Positions 18,851-27,412 of a stretch of 39,092 nucleotides of DNA are shown piece by piece. Both the position numbers and the translations under genes were made by a program. How positions within the stretch are numbered: the first letter of the stretch is position 1; each line of letters opens with the position of its first letter. The notes beneath the pieces were generated by a model that was given only the letters and a program-made list of their open reading frames with translations, made no database searches and was not told where the DNA came from. Origin of the DNA: Flavobacteriales bacterium (GTDB lineage Bacteria > Bacteroidota > Bacteroidia > CAIKAF01). The DNA lies in NCBI GenBank assembly GCA_025451295.1, contig JANWKQ010000024.1, positions 1-39,092 of the forward strand, read 5' to 3'.

Positions 18851-19825
18851 ATGAAAAAGTACATTCTTTTAATTACGTTTCTCACTGCTACAGCAGTTTT
18901 CGCTTGTCTCAATGAAACCTGGAAATTAAGATCAGGCGAGGATATGTATGTTGGCGGAGAGCACTTTCTGAATTACGACGAAAAAGCATTGGAATACAAG
19001 CGCATTGAATACGATTCAGAAAAAATGGATCAGCTTCTTGAAGAATTTACAAAAAACAAGGATGTAGATGCATATTCAGATTATGGTATCGGACTTATTT
19101 ATCACGAAAAATATAAGAAAGCGGAAAAGGTATACCTAGAAATAGAAAAAATACGGCCCGGTAGATACGCCACTGCAGCCAATCTCGGGACACTATATGA
19201 GCTGTGGGGTAAAAATGAAAAGGCCCTTGAGTGGATTAGAAAAGCAGTACAAATTGATTCCACTTCACATGAAAATACGGAATGGCTTCATGTAAAAATA
19301 CTTGAAGCCAAGATCCAGGGGGAATCTGCCATTCAATCAAAATTCTTCCTAAATACAGAATTTGGTATTGACTCTCTTCCAGAAGGTTCTGTAAATATGG
19401 CTGAACTTATTCGACTGAGAGATGCCATTTTCTTTCAATTGAATGAAAGGATGACTTTTATACCTCCTATGGATCCGATCGTTGCACTTCTATTGTTTGA
19501 TCTTGGAAATATTACTTTTCTTACCGACAACGCGGAAACAGCAAAGATTAATTATGAGTTAGCATTCAAATATGGAGTCAAAGATCCATTAATTGATAAA
19601 CGACTGGCGCTTGCTAACCGGATCAGTGAAACGGAAAAACGCGAAGTTGAGCCCCCAGGAGTTTCTGAGGCAAATCCCAACATATTAGCTAAGCATAAAA
19701 AGGAACTAGCAAGAGATCGGAAATGGCGCTTAATTGGCAAGATCAGTCTAGCATCTGTATGGTTTTGTTTGATTACTTTTCTAACAATCCTGTGGATCCG
19801 ACGTTTGAACAAAAAAAGAAATTAG
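18851..19825 (+). CDS. TPR-repeat protein with signal peptide and C-terminal TM helix
   Basis: YATAANLGTLYELWGKNEKALEWIRKAVQID is TPR-like; C-terminal hydrophobic ISLASVWFCLITFLTILWI. Confidence 0.65.
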   Translation: MKKYILLITFLTATAVFACLNETWKLRSGEDMYVGGEHFLNYDEKALEYKRIEYDSEKMDQLLEEFTKNKDVDAYSDYGIGLIYHEKYKKAEKVYLEIEKIRPGRYATAANLGTLYELWGKNEKALEWIRKAVQIDSTSHENTEWLHVKILEAKIQGESAIQSKFFLNTEFGIDSLPEGSVNMAELIRLRDAIFFQLNERMTFIPPMDPIVALLLFDLGNITFLTDNAETAKINYELAFKYGVKDPLIDKRLALANRISETEKREVEPPGVSEANPNILAKHKKELARDRKWRLIGKISLASVWFCLITFLTILWIRRLNKKRN

Positions 19826-20826
19826 TTCTTCACGAATCGCTTACTCAATCCTTTTTTTCCATTGGAAATACTTAGGATATAATTGCCAGATGGAAGATCA
19901 AACACTTCAAGCGAAGTTGAGACTCTCCCCTTATACAGATAACCCAGGTTCTGGGTTTTGATAAGCCGACCTGAAAGATCATGCATGGTAACAATATATT
20001 CATCATCATTCTCCACTTCCATATCGATGTTCATCCAATCGGAAGCAGGATTCGGATATAAAGTATATTTCAATCCTTCTATAAAGAGATCTCCATCGAT
20101 TGAAGCCGTATTCATATCAACCAGAGGAAAAATCCCAAAGTCAGAATCGAGCCCCCAGGTATTTAGGATCAGATTCCAGGAACCATTCCACTTTTCCCAA
20201 CTCATGAATGAAACAGGTGGATCTCCGTCCGTACTCATCATAAGAGAGATCGTATCTTTATAGTGCAAATATTCCATTGTAAACCCCACCGAATAGTTAT
20301 TGGAAACAAGATGTGGAGTGATCATCCACACATTTGCACCTCCGGTGAATAAAGTATCCGCTATCAAACTGTCGATATATAAATCGGTGGAATCAAAAAC
20401 AGTATATGGGATCAAACGGGTGCCGCTACCCACGGTTGCTGAATAATTGTTATTCCAGAAACGAAGTATGAGTTTGGAATTATCCGTGGGTAATGATTCC
20501 ATTGCTTTATAACCAAACCAATAAATAAAACCTTCTACGTAATAATCGATCGTATCTACATCAAACTCCTGCGCTTTGGCTGATTCGCCAAAACCACTGT
20601 TTCCCCCCACAAAACCACCATTCGGCGATGCATATAAAGTAACCGTAGCCGAGTCGAAATGATCATCCAGTGTATCGCTAACAGCCCTCATCAGGTCAGA
20701 ATCATAATGACCCTGAATGCCGGTAGGAACGAACTCCTTTTGCGCATAAGTAGTAGTTATTGCAAAAAATGCAAGTAAAAAGCTACCGCTGTATAACCAC
20801 TTTCTTATGAACTGTCCTGTTCTCAT
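19822..20826 (-). CDS. T9SS type A sorting domain-containing protein
   Basis: C-terminus YTLYPNPASDWMNIDMEVENDDEYIVTMHDLSGRLIKTQNL...LPSGNYILSISNGKKGLSKRFVKN. Likely start M(RTGQFIRKW...) at 20826 gives a signal peptide. Confidence 0.8.
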   Translation of the reverse strand: MRTGQFIRKWLYSGSFLLAFFAITTTYAQKEFVPTGIQGHYDSDLMRAVSDTLDDHFDSATVTLYASPNGGFVGGNSGFGESAKAQEFDVDTIDYYVEGFIYWFGYKAMESLPTDNSKLILRFWNNNYSATVGSGTRLIPYTVFDSTDLYIDSLIADTLFTGGANVWMITPHLVSNNYSVGFTMEYLHYKDTISLMMSTDGDPPVSFMSWEKWNGSWNLILNTWGLDSDFGIFPLVDMNTASIDGDLFIEGLKYTLYPNPASDWMNIDMEVENDDEYIVTMHDLSGRLIKTQNLGYLYKGRVSTSLEVFDLPSGNYILSISNGKKGLSKRFVKN

Positions 20827-21862
20827 ATTTAAATGCAAAGATATAGATTCCGTTGGTAAGGTCAGCCACATCCAGGTAATTAGGATGAATAAAGGTTTTT
20901 ACCAATTCGCCAGAGCCGGCAAACACATTCACAGCTGCGATATTATCAACGTTTTTGATATATATTATATTGTCGGCCGGATTGGGGTAAATTGTTAAAT
21001 GAGACAGGTATTCCGTTTCAATGCCAATCTCCGGAGCACTTACATAAGAGGTGATCGACCAGTTCTGAACATAGCTTTCACTGTCTGAGCTATCTGCAAT
21101 AATGTTGTCGTTACAATCATAAAAAATATCGCCTTCTATATTTGTAGGCAGTATAAGATTGAAATTACTCCAGTATGCATAACTGTTTGGATAATAAAAT
21201 GATTTTCGTGCTTTATCCCAGCTGGAATCTGTACAGGCGTTGGGGGCTGGAAAGATGCCATATCCACCCATTAAAGCCAATGTGTCCTGAAGTGACCCAA
21301 CAAATTCGATCTGTAATCCGATGGGTGTACTGTTCATTGTAAAGTTAGGTTTCCAACGAAGCGCAGTTGTATTAGTTAAAATATTTCCTGAAGACAATGC
21401 AGCGGTTAAAACCACCGTATCCCGGAATACCCCTGGTCCCCCGGGGAAATTATCTGTATCCAGGCCAAGCAGTGTAAGAAAGACCGTATCATTTGGGCCA
21501 CTGTGTTTTACATGGCCTAATTCAATATCCATGCTATCCAGCACCAGGCCACTAATGGCAGAAAACGGGATCACATAAGAATTATCCGATTTCAACAGAG
21601 AATCGAGTGTATAAGAAGCATAGACCAGGTTTTCTCCTGGAAGCGTATCATATCCGCGATGAATGGGAAATAAAACATGCTTGTAATTGATGCCATAAAC
21701 GAGTTCATCACTCATATCATAATTAATGGTCATCGAATTTCCGCTGCGCTCCACCTCTTCATAACTGAATGAAACTGGGATCATATGGGGATTTGTCCCT
21801 GGATATTGGGCATGTAAACCAATTGCGGTACCAAACAAGATCGCCAAAACGAGGGCCTTCAT
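20783..21862 (-). CDS. T9SS type A sorting domain-containing protein
   Basis: Signal peptide; C-terminus LTIYPNPADNIIYIKN...LTNGIYIFAFKYENRTVHKKVVIQR. Confidence 0.8.
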   Translation of the reverse strand: MKALVLAILFGTAIGLHAQYPGTNPHMIPVSFSYEEVERSGNSMTINYDMSDELVYGINYKHVLFPIHRGYDTLPGENLVYASYTLDSLLKSDNSYVIPFSAISGLVLDSMDIELGHVKHSGPNDTVFLTLLGLDTDNFPGGPGVFRDTVVLTAALSSGNILTNTTALRWKPNFTMNSTPIGLQIEFVGSLQDTLALMGGYGIFPAPNACTDSSWDKARKSFYYPNSYAYWSNFNLILPTNIEGDIFYDCNDNIIADSSDSESYVQNWSITSYVSAPEIGIETEYLSHLTIYPNPADNIIYIKNVDNIAAVNVFAGSGELVKTFIHPNYLDVADLTNGIYIFAFKYENRTVHKKVVIQR

Positions 21863-21866
21863 AGGT

Positions 21867-21874
21867 CAAAAGTA
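21867..21874 (-). promoter_or_regulatory. Bacteroidota-type -7 element immediately upstream of ATG 21862
   Basis: Minus strand TACTTTTG matches TAnnTTTG, 4 nt from ATG. Confidence 0.45.
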
Positions 21875-21928
21875 CGTAAAAAAGAGGGAAATATTGTGTA
21901 ATGAGGCGAGTGAAGGGCTCTTTCTGGC

Positions 21929-22114
21929 TTCTGAAGGTGCGACCCCGCTGGGGTCGAACAAATCTTTACCCAATTATTTTCTACCTACATGTGACCTCTC
22001 CGAGGTCAGAACCTGAATGACCGGACGGGTGATGTTGACTCCAGAGGAGTTACAGGTCGGTAGAAACAATGGAACACCTAAAACAACGACCACAGCGGGG
22101 TCGCACCTTCAGAA
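21929..22114. repeat. compound palindromic intergenic element (terminal 28-bp inverted repeats plus internal hairpins)
   Basis: TTCTGAAGGTGCGACCCCGCTGGGGTCG (21929-21956) matches the reverse complement of 22087-22114 with one mismatch; internal GACCTCTCCGAGGTC and GACTCCAGAGGAGTT hairpins, themselves arranged as an imperfect inverted repeat. Confidence 0.85.
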
Positions 22115-22116
22115 TT

Positions 22117-22686
22117 TTACCTTGCCGCAATCGCCTCAATACATTCTTCGCGAATCTGCCAAAGCTTTTCCAGATGATATGGGATTTGTTTATTCGCATC
22201 CAGCCATTCGCCTAAAAAGGCTCTATGACGGCTCACCTTATATGCACCAATCTGGCCAGGACTGATCTCTTCTTCTTCCAGCAGATCATTTACAAATAAA
22301 GTATTTGCAAAGCCCCGTTTGGTTACATCAATCACCTTATTTCCCATTTTTAAATAATTATGGGCTTCAGGAATATAATCCAACTGATATTTTTCGAGAA
22401 CTGTTTTAACCGATTTCGTGTTTTGTGTATTCATTTTGTAGATACCCATCATTAGCCTAACATTCGGCTGATCGTTTTCATCCGCCAATAATTTTAAAAC
22501 GGCATGTTTGGTGCTACAGGTACCGGTTCTTTCATCGAGCACAATAGCAGGATTATTTTTATCCGAATTTCTCCGATACGGAAGATCCTGGATATAGATC
22601 ATAGCGGATGAAAAATCACGGATCTCGTTTTTTAAAAAACGATCTGAAATTTCTTTGCCGGGATGAATGGGAAAGTTGTGGAACAT
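22117..22686 (-). CDS. transglutaminase-like cysteine-fold protein
   Basis: LDERTGTCSTKHAVLKLLADEN ... EAHNYLKMGNKVIDVTKRG gives a Cys/His/Asp pattern of transglutaminase-like proteins. Likely start MFHNFPIHPG at 22686. Confidence 0.6.
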   Translation of the reverse strand: MFHNFPIHPGKEISDRFLKNEIRDFSSAMIYIQDLPYRRNSDKNNPAIVLDERTGTCSTKHAVLKLLADENDQPNVRLMMGIYKMNTQNTKSVKTVLEKYQLDYIPEAHNYLKMGNKVIDVTKRGFANTLFVNDLLEEEEISPGQIGAYKVSRHRAFLGEWLDANKQIPYHLEKLWQIREECIEAIAAR

Positions 22687-22687
22687 A

Positions 22688-23455
22688 CTAGTTATATTTT
22701 TGTTTGAGATAATCTTCCCAGCTGCAGGAATCATGGTTCATCACCGAACAGGTCAGCGCCCCTGTTCTTATGGCCGACAATGCTTTTCCAACTGTGGGAA
22801 TTGGAATAATCATTTTTTTCTTATGTGTATATTTCTGCCAGGAAGTGGATAGATGTCTAAAATCCAATACTTGTGGTCCTCCAATTTCTAAGGTGTTATT
22901 TATTGGTCCGTTTTTATAAATGTCAAACATCTTTTCTGCAACCACTGAAGTTTCGATCGGTTGATTTTTTCCGTTCATTTGAAGCGGACCTATTTTATAT
23001 TTTAAAAAAGTGCTGATCATGTTGTCGATGAATTCATGAAACTGTGTAGCACGTAAAATGGTATAGGGTACTCCTGATGATTTGATAATGTTTTCGGCCT
23101 CCACCTTGAATTTATAATATTTAATCGGGACTTTTTCGATACCGACGATGGAAATAAAAATAAAATGGGAGACTTTATTCTTGAGCGAAGCACCTATTAA
23201 TTTTTGCACGCTGAGAACATCGGTAGAACGATCGGCCTTTTTTGTGCCGGATGCCAGGTGAAAAATAATTTTTTTACCAACACATCCATTGTCTATTCCT
23301 TCACCTGTTTGAAGATCGAGATACAAAACTTTTTCACCCGATTGTACCTTTTTTCGGGTAGTGATGTGATAATGCAATCCTTCGCGATCCAAAATGGTCG
23401 TTAAACATTTTCCAAGATTGCCGGAGGCCCCGGACACTAAAATTTCAGCGGACAT
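22688..23455 (-). CDS. SDR / NmrA-like NAD(P)-binding protein
   Basis: ILVSGASGNLGKCLTTIL Rossmann motif; FIFISIVGIEKVPIKYYKFKVEAENIIKSSGVPYTILRATQFHEF. Confidence 0.85.
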   Translation of the reverse strand: MSAEILVSGASGNLGKCLTTILDREGLHYHITTRKKVQSGEKVLYLDLQTGEGIDNGCVGKKIIFHLASGTKKADRSTDVLSVQKLIGASLKNKVSHFIFISIVGIEKVPIKYYKFKVEAENIIKSSGVPYTILRATQFHEFIDNMISTFLKYKIGPLQMNGKNQPIETSVVAEKMFDIYKNGPINNTLEIGGPQVLDFRHLSTSWQKYTHKKKMIIPIPTVGKALSAIRTGALTCSVMNHDSCSWEDYLKQKYN

Positions 23456-23484
23456 GTTTCAAATATACGAAAACACAAATCAAG

Positions 23485-23572
23485 TTTGGAAGCGCCAGCG
23501 ATGCGGAGGGTTTAGCCTGCCATAGGCGGGCCGAGCGAATAGCGAGCCCAAAGCGTAGCGAAGGCGCCACAA
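23485..23572. repeat. intergenic GCG-rich repeat-like element
   Basis: GGAAGCGCCAGCGATGCGGAGGGTTTAGCCTGCCATAGGCGGGCCGAGCGAATAGCGAGCCCAAAGCGTAGCGAAGGCGCC; contains GCCTGCC-ATA-GGCGGGC hairpin and AGCGNN-spaced runs; GC content contrasts with flanks. Confidence 0.6.
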
Positions 23573-23596
23573 AAAGTTACAAAACATTAGTCAATC

Positions 23597-23642
23597 TTCG
23601 TTTGCATAACCCACGACTTAAGTCGTGGGTTATGCAAACGAA
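23597..23642. repeat. perfect 46-bp palindrome
   Basis: TTCGTTTGCATAACCCACGACTT|AAGTCGTGGGTTATGCAAACGAA: 23-bp arms, no mismatch, no loop. Confidence 0.95.
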
Positions 23643-23665
23643 TTGAAAAAATTACTACGGGAAAT

Positions 23666-24271
23666 TTATTTAGCCTGATCGTAGTAAGCTGCTACCTGAT
23701 CCCAGTTGATCACATTCCAGAATGCATTCATGTAATCCGGGCGCTTGTTCTGATATTTTAAATAATAAGCATGTTCCCAAACATCCATTCCTAAAATAGG
23801 TTTGCCTTTTACCTCGGCAATATCCATTAATGTATTATCCTGATTCGGTGTAGAAGTAACTACGAGATTTCCTTCACTCACAATGAGCCATGCCCAGCCT
23901 GAACCAAAACGTGTGGCACCTGCATTGTTGAATTGTTCTTTCAATTTATCAAGGCTTCCAAAAGCTTTGTCGATGGCAGCAGCCAAAGCACCTGTGGGTG
24001 CACCTCCACCATTTTTCTTCATCACTGTCCAGAATAAATTATGGTTATAAAAACCGCCTCCGTTATTGCGAACACCAGCAGGATGTTTGCTGATTTCTGC
24101 CAGAATGTTTTCAATGGTCATACTTTCCAAAGCGGTGCCGGCAATGGCCTTATTCAGATTGTCGGTATATGCTTTATGGTGACGATCGTGGTGGATCTCC
24201 ATGGTTAATGCGTCGATATGTGGCTCTAATGCATCGAATGCATATGGTAAAGCCGGTAATTCAAATGCCAT
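23666..24271 (-). CDS. superoxide dismutase (Fe/Mn family)
   Basis: [40 protein letters not shown]...[14 protein letters not shown]...[31 protein letters not shown]. Confidence 0.97.
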   Translation of the reverse strand: MAFELPALPYAFDALEPHIDALTMEIHHDRHHKAYTDNLNKAIAGTALESMTIENILAEISKHPAGVRNNGGGFYNHNLFWTVMKKNGGGAPTGALAAAIDKAFGSLDKLKEQFNNAGATRFGSGWAWLIVSEGNLVVTSTPNQDNTLMDIAEVKGKPILGMDVWEHAYYLKYQNKRPDYMNAFWNVINWDQVAAYYDQAK

Positions 24272-24368
24272 ATAATTATTTTTTTAAGCGTTAATAATAA
24301 GTTCAAAATTGAGCACCAATATAGTGATTGAAACTATATCACAGTCATTATTAACGGGTTTTAATTCT

Positions 24369-25292
24369 TTAAATGGGATTGGCGCCGAAAAGGATCATTT
24401 CCGCCACTTTTACCCCTTTGCCGAGAATGGCTTTGTCTGCAGTAGAACAATCGCGGTCTCCCATAAAATCATCCAGGCCATCAAGGTTATCTGGTTCCGC
24501 CAGCGAAATTTCGAGAATGGATTCGTAGCCTGCCAATTTGCCTTTAGTATAGCTCAAAATCTTTCCTCCATAGGCCCACCCAAAACCACTGAATTTAATG
24601 GGTTTTCCGTTGAGCTTCACAAGTTGATCAAGTGTTGTCCCCATCTTGACCCCTTCAGCCGTGATCCAGGGAGAATTGGGTTGACGGATAAGGATAAGTC
24701 CAACCGGAGCACCATCTTCGGTAACCGCGCAGCAAACCTCGAAGGGACTGTCTTTAAAAACATAAAAACCAGTGGAAGATTCACCATCCCCAAAAAAGAT
24801 ATCTCCTTTTGTGATAAATTCTTTCCCAAATATTGCTTCCAGTTGTCCTTGTGTATTCCCGATTTTTATCTGTCCTAATCTTTCCCCCGGAACAATTGAA
24901 AAATCGTTCATGGCGATCGCTTTCTCTTCGTTATCGGTAAGCATTCCTTTAAAGATCCAACCCTCCTGTGGATTTACTCTAGGATTGGTTGTTTTTACTT
25001 TTACCCATACATCTTCGAAATTAACACCTCTTAAGTTTATTTTTACCGAATTTTCTGATTCCTCACCGGTGAGCACAACTTTTTCTCCGCCGTTGATCTC
25101 CGTGATCACTTCAGCATTTAGGTTGGGTTCCTTTCGGAGTCTTGCATTTTCTGTCCAAACAAAAAGTTCTTCGAGCTTTGTTGAATCCGGCAGATTGGTA
25201 TTTGTAACCAGATCACTCTTTTTACTCCCGCAGGAAACAAGCCCAAAGACCAGTAATACTAATCCAACCAGTGAATACCCTTTAAGTCTCAT
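24369..25292 (-). CDS. SH3-like domain lipoprotein
   Basis: Lipobox VSCG; NARLRKEPNLNAEVITEINGGEKVVLTGEES...VKVKTTNPRVNPQEGWIFKGML. Confidence 0.75.
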   Translation of the reverse strand: MRLKGYSLVGLVLLVFGLVSCGSKKSDLVTNTNLPDSTKLEELFVWTENARLRKEPNLNAEVITEINGGEKVVLTGEESENSVKINLRGVNFEDVWVKVKTTNPRVNPQEGWIFKGMLTDNEEKAIAMNDFSIVPGERLGQIKIGNTQGQLEAIFGKEFITKGDIFFGDGESSTGFYVFKDSPFEVCCAVTEDGAPVGLILIRQPNSPWITAEGVKMGTTLDQLVKLNGKPIKFSGFGWAYGGKILSYTKGKLAGYESILEISLAEPDNLDGLDDFMGDRDCSTADKAILGKGVKVAEMILFGANPI

Positions 25293-25327
25293 TTTTATTT
25301 CTTAATTTCGATACAAAATAATAATAT

Positions 25328-25335
25328 TAACTTTG
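25328..25335 (+). promoter_or_regulatory. Bacteroidota-type -7 element upstream of the DUF2911 pair
   Basis: TAACTTTG matches TAnnTTTG. Confidence 0.45.
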
Positions 25336-25381
25336 TGTCCCTGAGGGTAAGGTAAATATAAGGGCTTAAATTTACAAGATC

Positions 25382-25966
25382 ATGAAACAAATTATAACAA
25401 TATTCTCGGTTTTATTATTGGTGGCTTGTGGGAACAAAAAAAACATCAAAAACAACGAGACCAATATTAATAACAGCCAGGATACCACTAAAAAAACGAC
25501 TACCACCGTTGTTGATGATACCCGACCCAGCCCTTTGAAAAAAACTACCGGTTATATTGGGAATGTGCAAACAACCATCCAATGGGGTTCTCCATCCGTT
25601 AAAGGAAGGGAGATCTGGGGAATGATTGTGCCTTATGATGAAGTTTGGCGTACAGGAGCGAATGAAGCAACTACTATAGAATTTGATAAAGATGTATTGG
25701 TAAATGGGCAAGACCTGAAAGCCGGGAAATATGGGTTCTTCACAATGCCGAGAGAAGGAGAATGGATAATCATTTTCAACTCTATCTGGAACCAGTGGGG
25801 ATCATTTGAATATGATGAAAAGAAAGATGCACTCCGTTTTAATTTAACACCTATGGTAATCCCCAATTCCGAAACCCTGGAATATGCTATTGAAAGTGAT
25901 GGCATTTCCATGTCGTGGGAAAAATTGAAAATAAAATTCTCTGTGAAGGCCAAAGTAACTGGTTAA
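25382..25966 (+). CDS. DUF2911 domain-containing lipoprotein
   Basis: Lipobox VACG; TTIQWGSPSVKGREIWGMIVPYDEVWRTGANEATTIEFDKDVLVNGQDLKAGKYGFFTMPREGEWIIIFN. Confidence 0.88.
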   Translation: MKQIITIFSVLLLVACGNKKNIKNNETNINNSQDTTKKTTTTVVDDTRPSPLKKTTGYIGNVQTTIQWGSPSVKGREIWGMIVPYDEVWRTGANEATTIEFDKDVLVNGQDLKAGKYGFFTMPREGEWIIIFNSIWNQWGSFEYDEKKDALRFNLTPMVIPNSETLEYAIESDGISMSWEKLKIKFSVKAKVTG

Positions 25967-25972
25967 TTCTCC

Positions 25973-26521
25973 ATGAAAAAAAGATTTATCGTTGTTTTTT
26001 TTCTACTCTTGCCACTCTGTGTGGTGGGTCAAAAGTCGAAAAAGGGAAATAATCGTCAGACCAATGTCGAAATTATTGACGGCGATCGACCAAGTGTACT
26101 CAAGAAGGCCGAAGGCTTGATAGGAAAAGATAAGGTTACTATACAATGGGGATCTCCTTCCGTAAAGGGCAGGGAAATATTTGGTTCGATCGTCCCTTAT
26201 GATGAGGTATGGAGGGCCGGCGCCAATGAAGCAACCAACATTGAATTTGAAGGAGATGTACTCATCGGTGGAAAGGAACTGAAAGCGGGCAAATATGGTT
26301 TATTTATGATCCCAACCCAGGGTGAATGGACCATCATCTTTAACAGTGTCTGGAATCAATGGGGAGCTTTTGAATATGATGATCAAAAAGATGTACTCCG
26401 TATAAAAGTGAAGCCTGAGCATTCTACAAAATCAGAGACACTTGAGTATAAAATTGAAACGACCGGCATTGCGTTGTACTGGGATACTTTACGCGTGAAA
26501 TTTACCGTGAGTAAGAAATAG
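25973..26521 (+). CDS. DUF2911 domain-containing exported protein (paralog)
   Basis: VTIQWGSPSVKGREIFGSIVPYDEVWRAGANEATNIEFEGDVLIGGKELKAGKYGLFMIPTQGEWTIIFN; signal peptide. Confidence 0.88.
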   Translation: MKKRFIVVFFLLLPLCVVGQKSKKGNNRQTNVEIIDGDRPSVLKKAEGLIGKDKVTIQWGSPSVKGREIFGSIVPYDEVWRAGANEATNIEFEGDVLIGGKELKAGKYGLFMIPTQGEWTIIFNSVWNQWGAFEYDDQKDVLRIKVKPEHSTKSETLEYKIETTGIALYWDTLRVKFTVSKK

Positions 26522-26533
26522 GATAATTCGGAT

Positions 26534-27358
26534 CTACCTTTTTTTATTCTTCCAGATCTTTACAATTGCAGGAGGCGCCCAGTTTTCTGCGAAGCGAACA
26601 AAGCGATTATACTTTTTCATTTTACCACTGTCTTCTTCACGGGCCACAAATTTTGTGCTGATGCGCTCTTTATTGTTTTCTACTTCTTCGGGTGGACGAC
26701 CATTTGTATAATAATACAGAGCTATGGATTTTCTACTTCGATCAGGAGGACAGGTCAGCACATCCGGATGCCCATGATATGAAAAATCAGTGGTGCTGAA
26801 CATGGCCATGCGATTGAATAAAGGAAGAATTCGGGTAACACAGCCCTTCATGTCTTTATCCCATAATTCAAAATGACCGCCATAACTTTCATCCCAATCT
26901 TCATTTAAATAGATCAATACATTTAAACGTCGATCGAGATTATATAAACGATGTTTATTAAAATCCGCATGGATCTTTAAAAAACCGCCCGGTTTGATCT
27001 GGTGAAAACCTCCTCCTTCAAAAGTAGGATCGGGAATAAGATTTTTAATACCGGTGAGGTTGGAAAGAAAATCCAGAAACGGTTGTGAATTAAGAAAGTG
27101 AACAAAATGTCTGGTTTTTTCCTGGAATTTATATTCGCCTTTGGTGGCTAGTTTATTTTCGTTGGGGTTATTGAACTTAATATCTTTTTCGTCACCCAGT
27201 TCCGGGAATTCGGCCAGGACTTCTTTTAGTTTATCCGCTTTAAAAAAATGATCCCAATATCCACTTGGAAATGGAGGATTGGTTATATATTCCTGGTGTT
27301 TATCTGTTCCGAATTGTAACAACTCTTCGGCAGTCATGTTAATGTATTCCAGCTGCAT
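26534..27358 (-). CDS. 2OG-Fe(II) oxygenase family protein
   Basis: GFLKIHADFNKHRLYNLDRRLNVLIYLNEDWDESYGGHFELWD...FSTTDFSYHGHPDVLTCPPDRSRKSIALYYYT: HxD...H with R in the expected order. Confidence 0.82.
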   Translation of the reverse strand: MQLEYINMTAEELLQFGTDKHQEYITNPPFPSGYWDHFFKADKLKEVLAEFPELGDEKDIKFNNPNENKLATKGEYKFQEKTRHFVHFLNSQPFLDFLSNLTGIKNLIPDPTFEGGGFHQIKPGGFLKIHADFNKHRLYNLDRRLNVLIYLNEDWDESYGGHFELWDKDMKGCVTRILPLFNRMAMFSTTDFSYHGHPDVLTCPPDRSRKSIALYYYTNGRPPEEVENNKERISTKFVAREEDSGKMKKYNRFVRFAENWAPPAIVKIWKNKKR

Positions 27359-27412
27359 AGCTTATAAATAATAGGTAAAGATAAGGAAATGAAGGGAAGA
27401 TAAAAGCCTTTG

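Noticed and set aside
22017-22265. 82-aa plus-strand ORF
   Set aside because: Overlaps the palindromic element and the 3' end of the opposite-strand transglutaminase-like gene; no coding features.
23597-23642. 46-bp palindrome considered as the sod Rho-independent terminator
   Set aside because: No T-rich tract directly after the stem on the minus strand and the perfect loop-less symmetry is atypical; termination is not excluded but is not the best explanation.
24309-25305. 189-aa and 177-aa plus-strand ORFs opposite the SH3 lipoprotein
   Set aside because: Antisense shadows of a gene with lipobox and SH3-like domain; composition (Ser/Phe/Pro-rich) typical of antisense translation.
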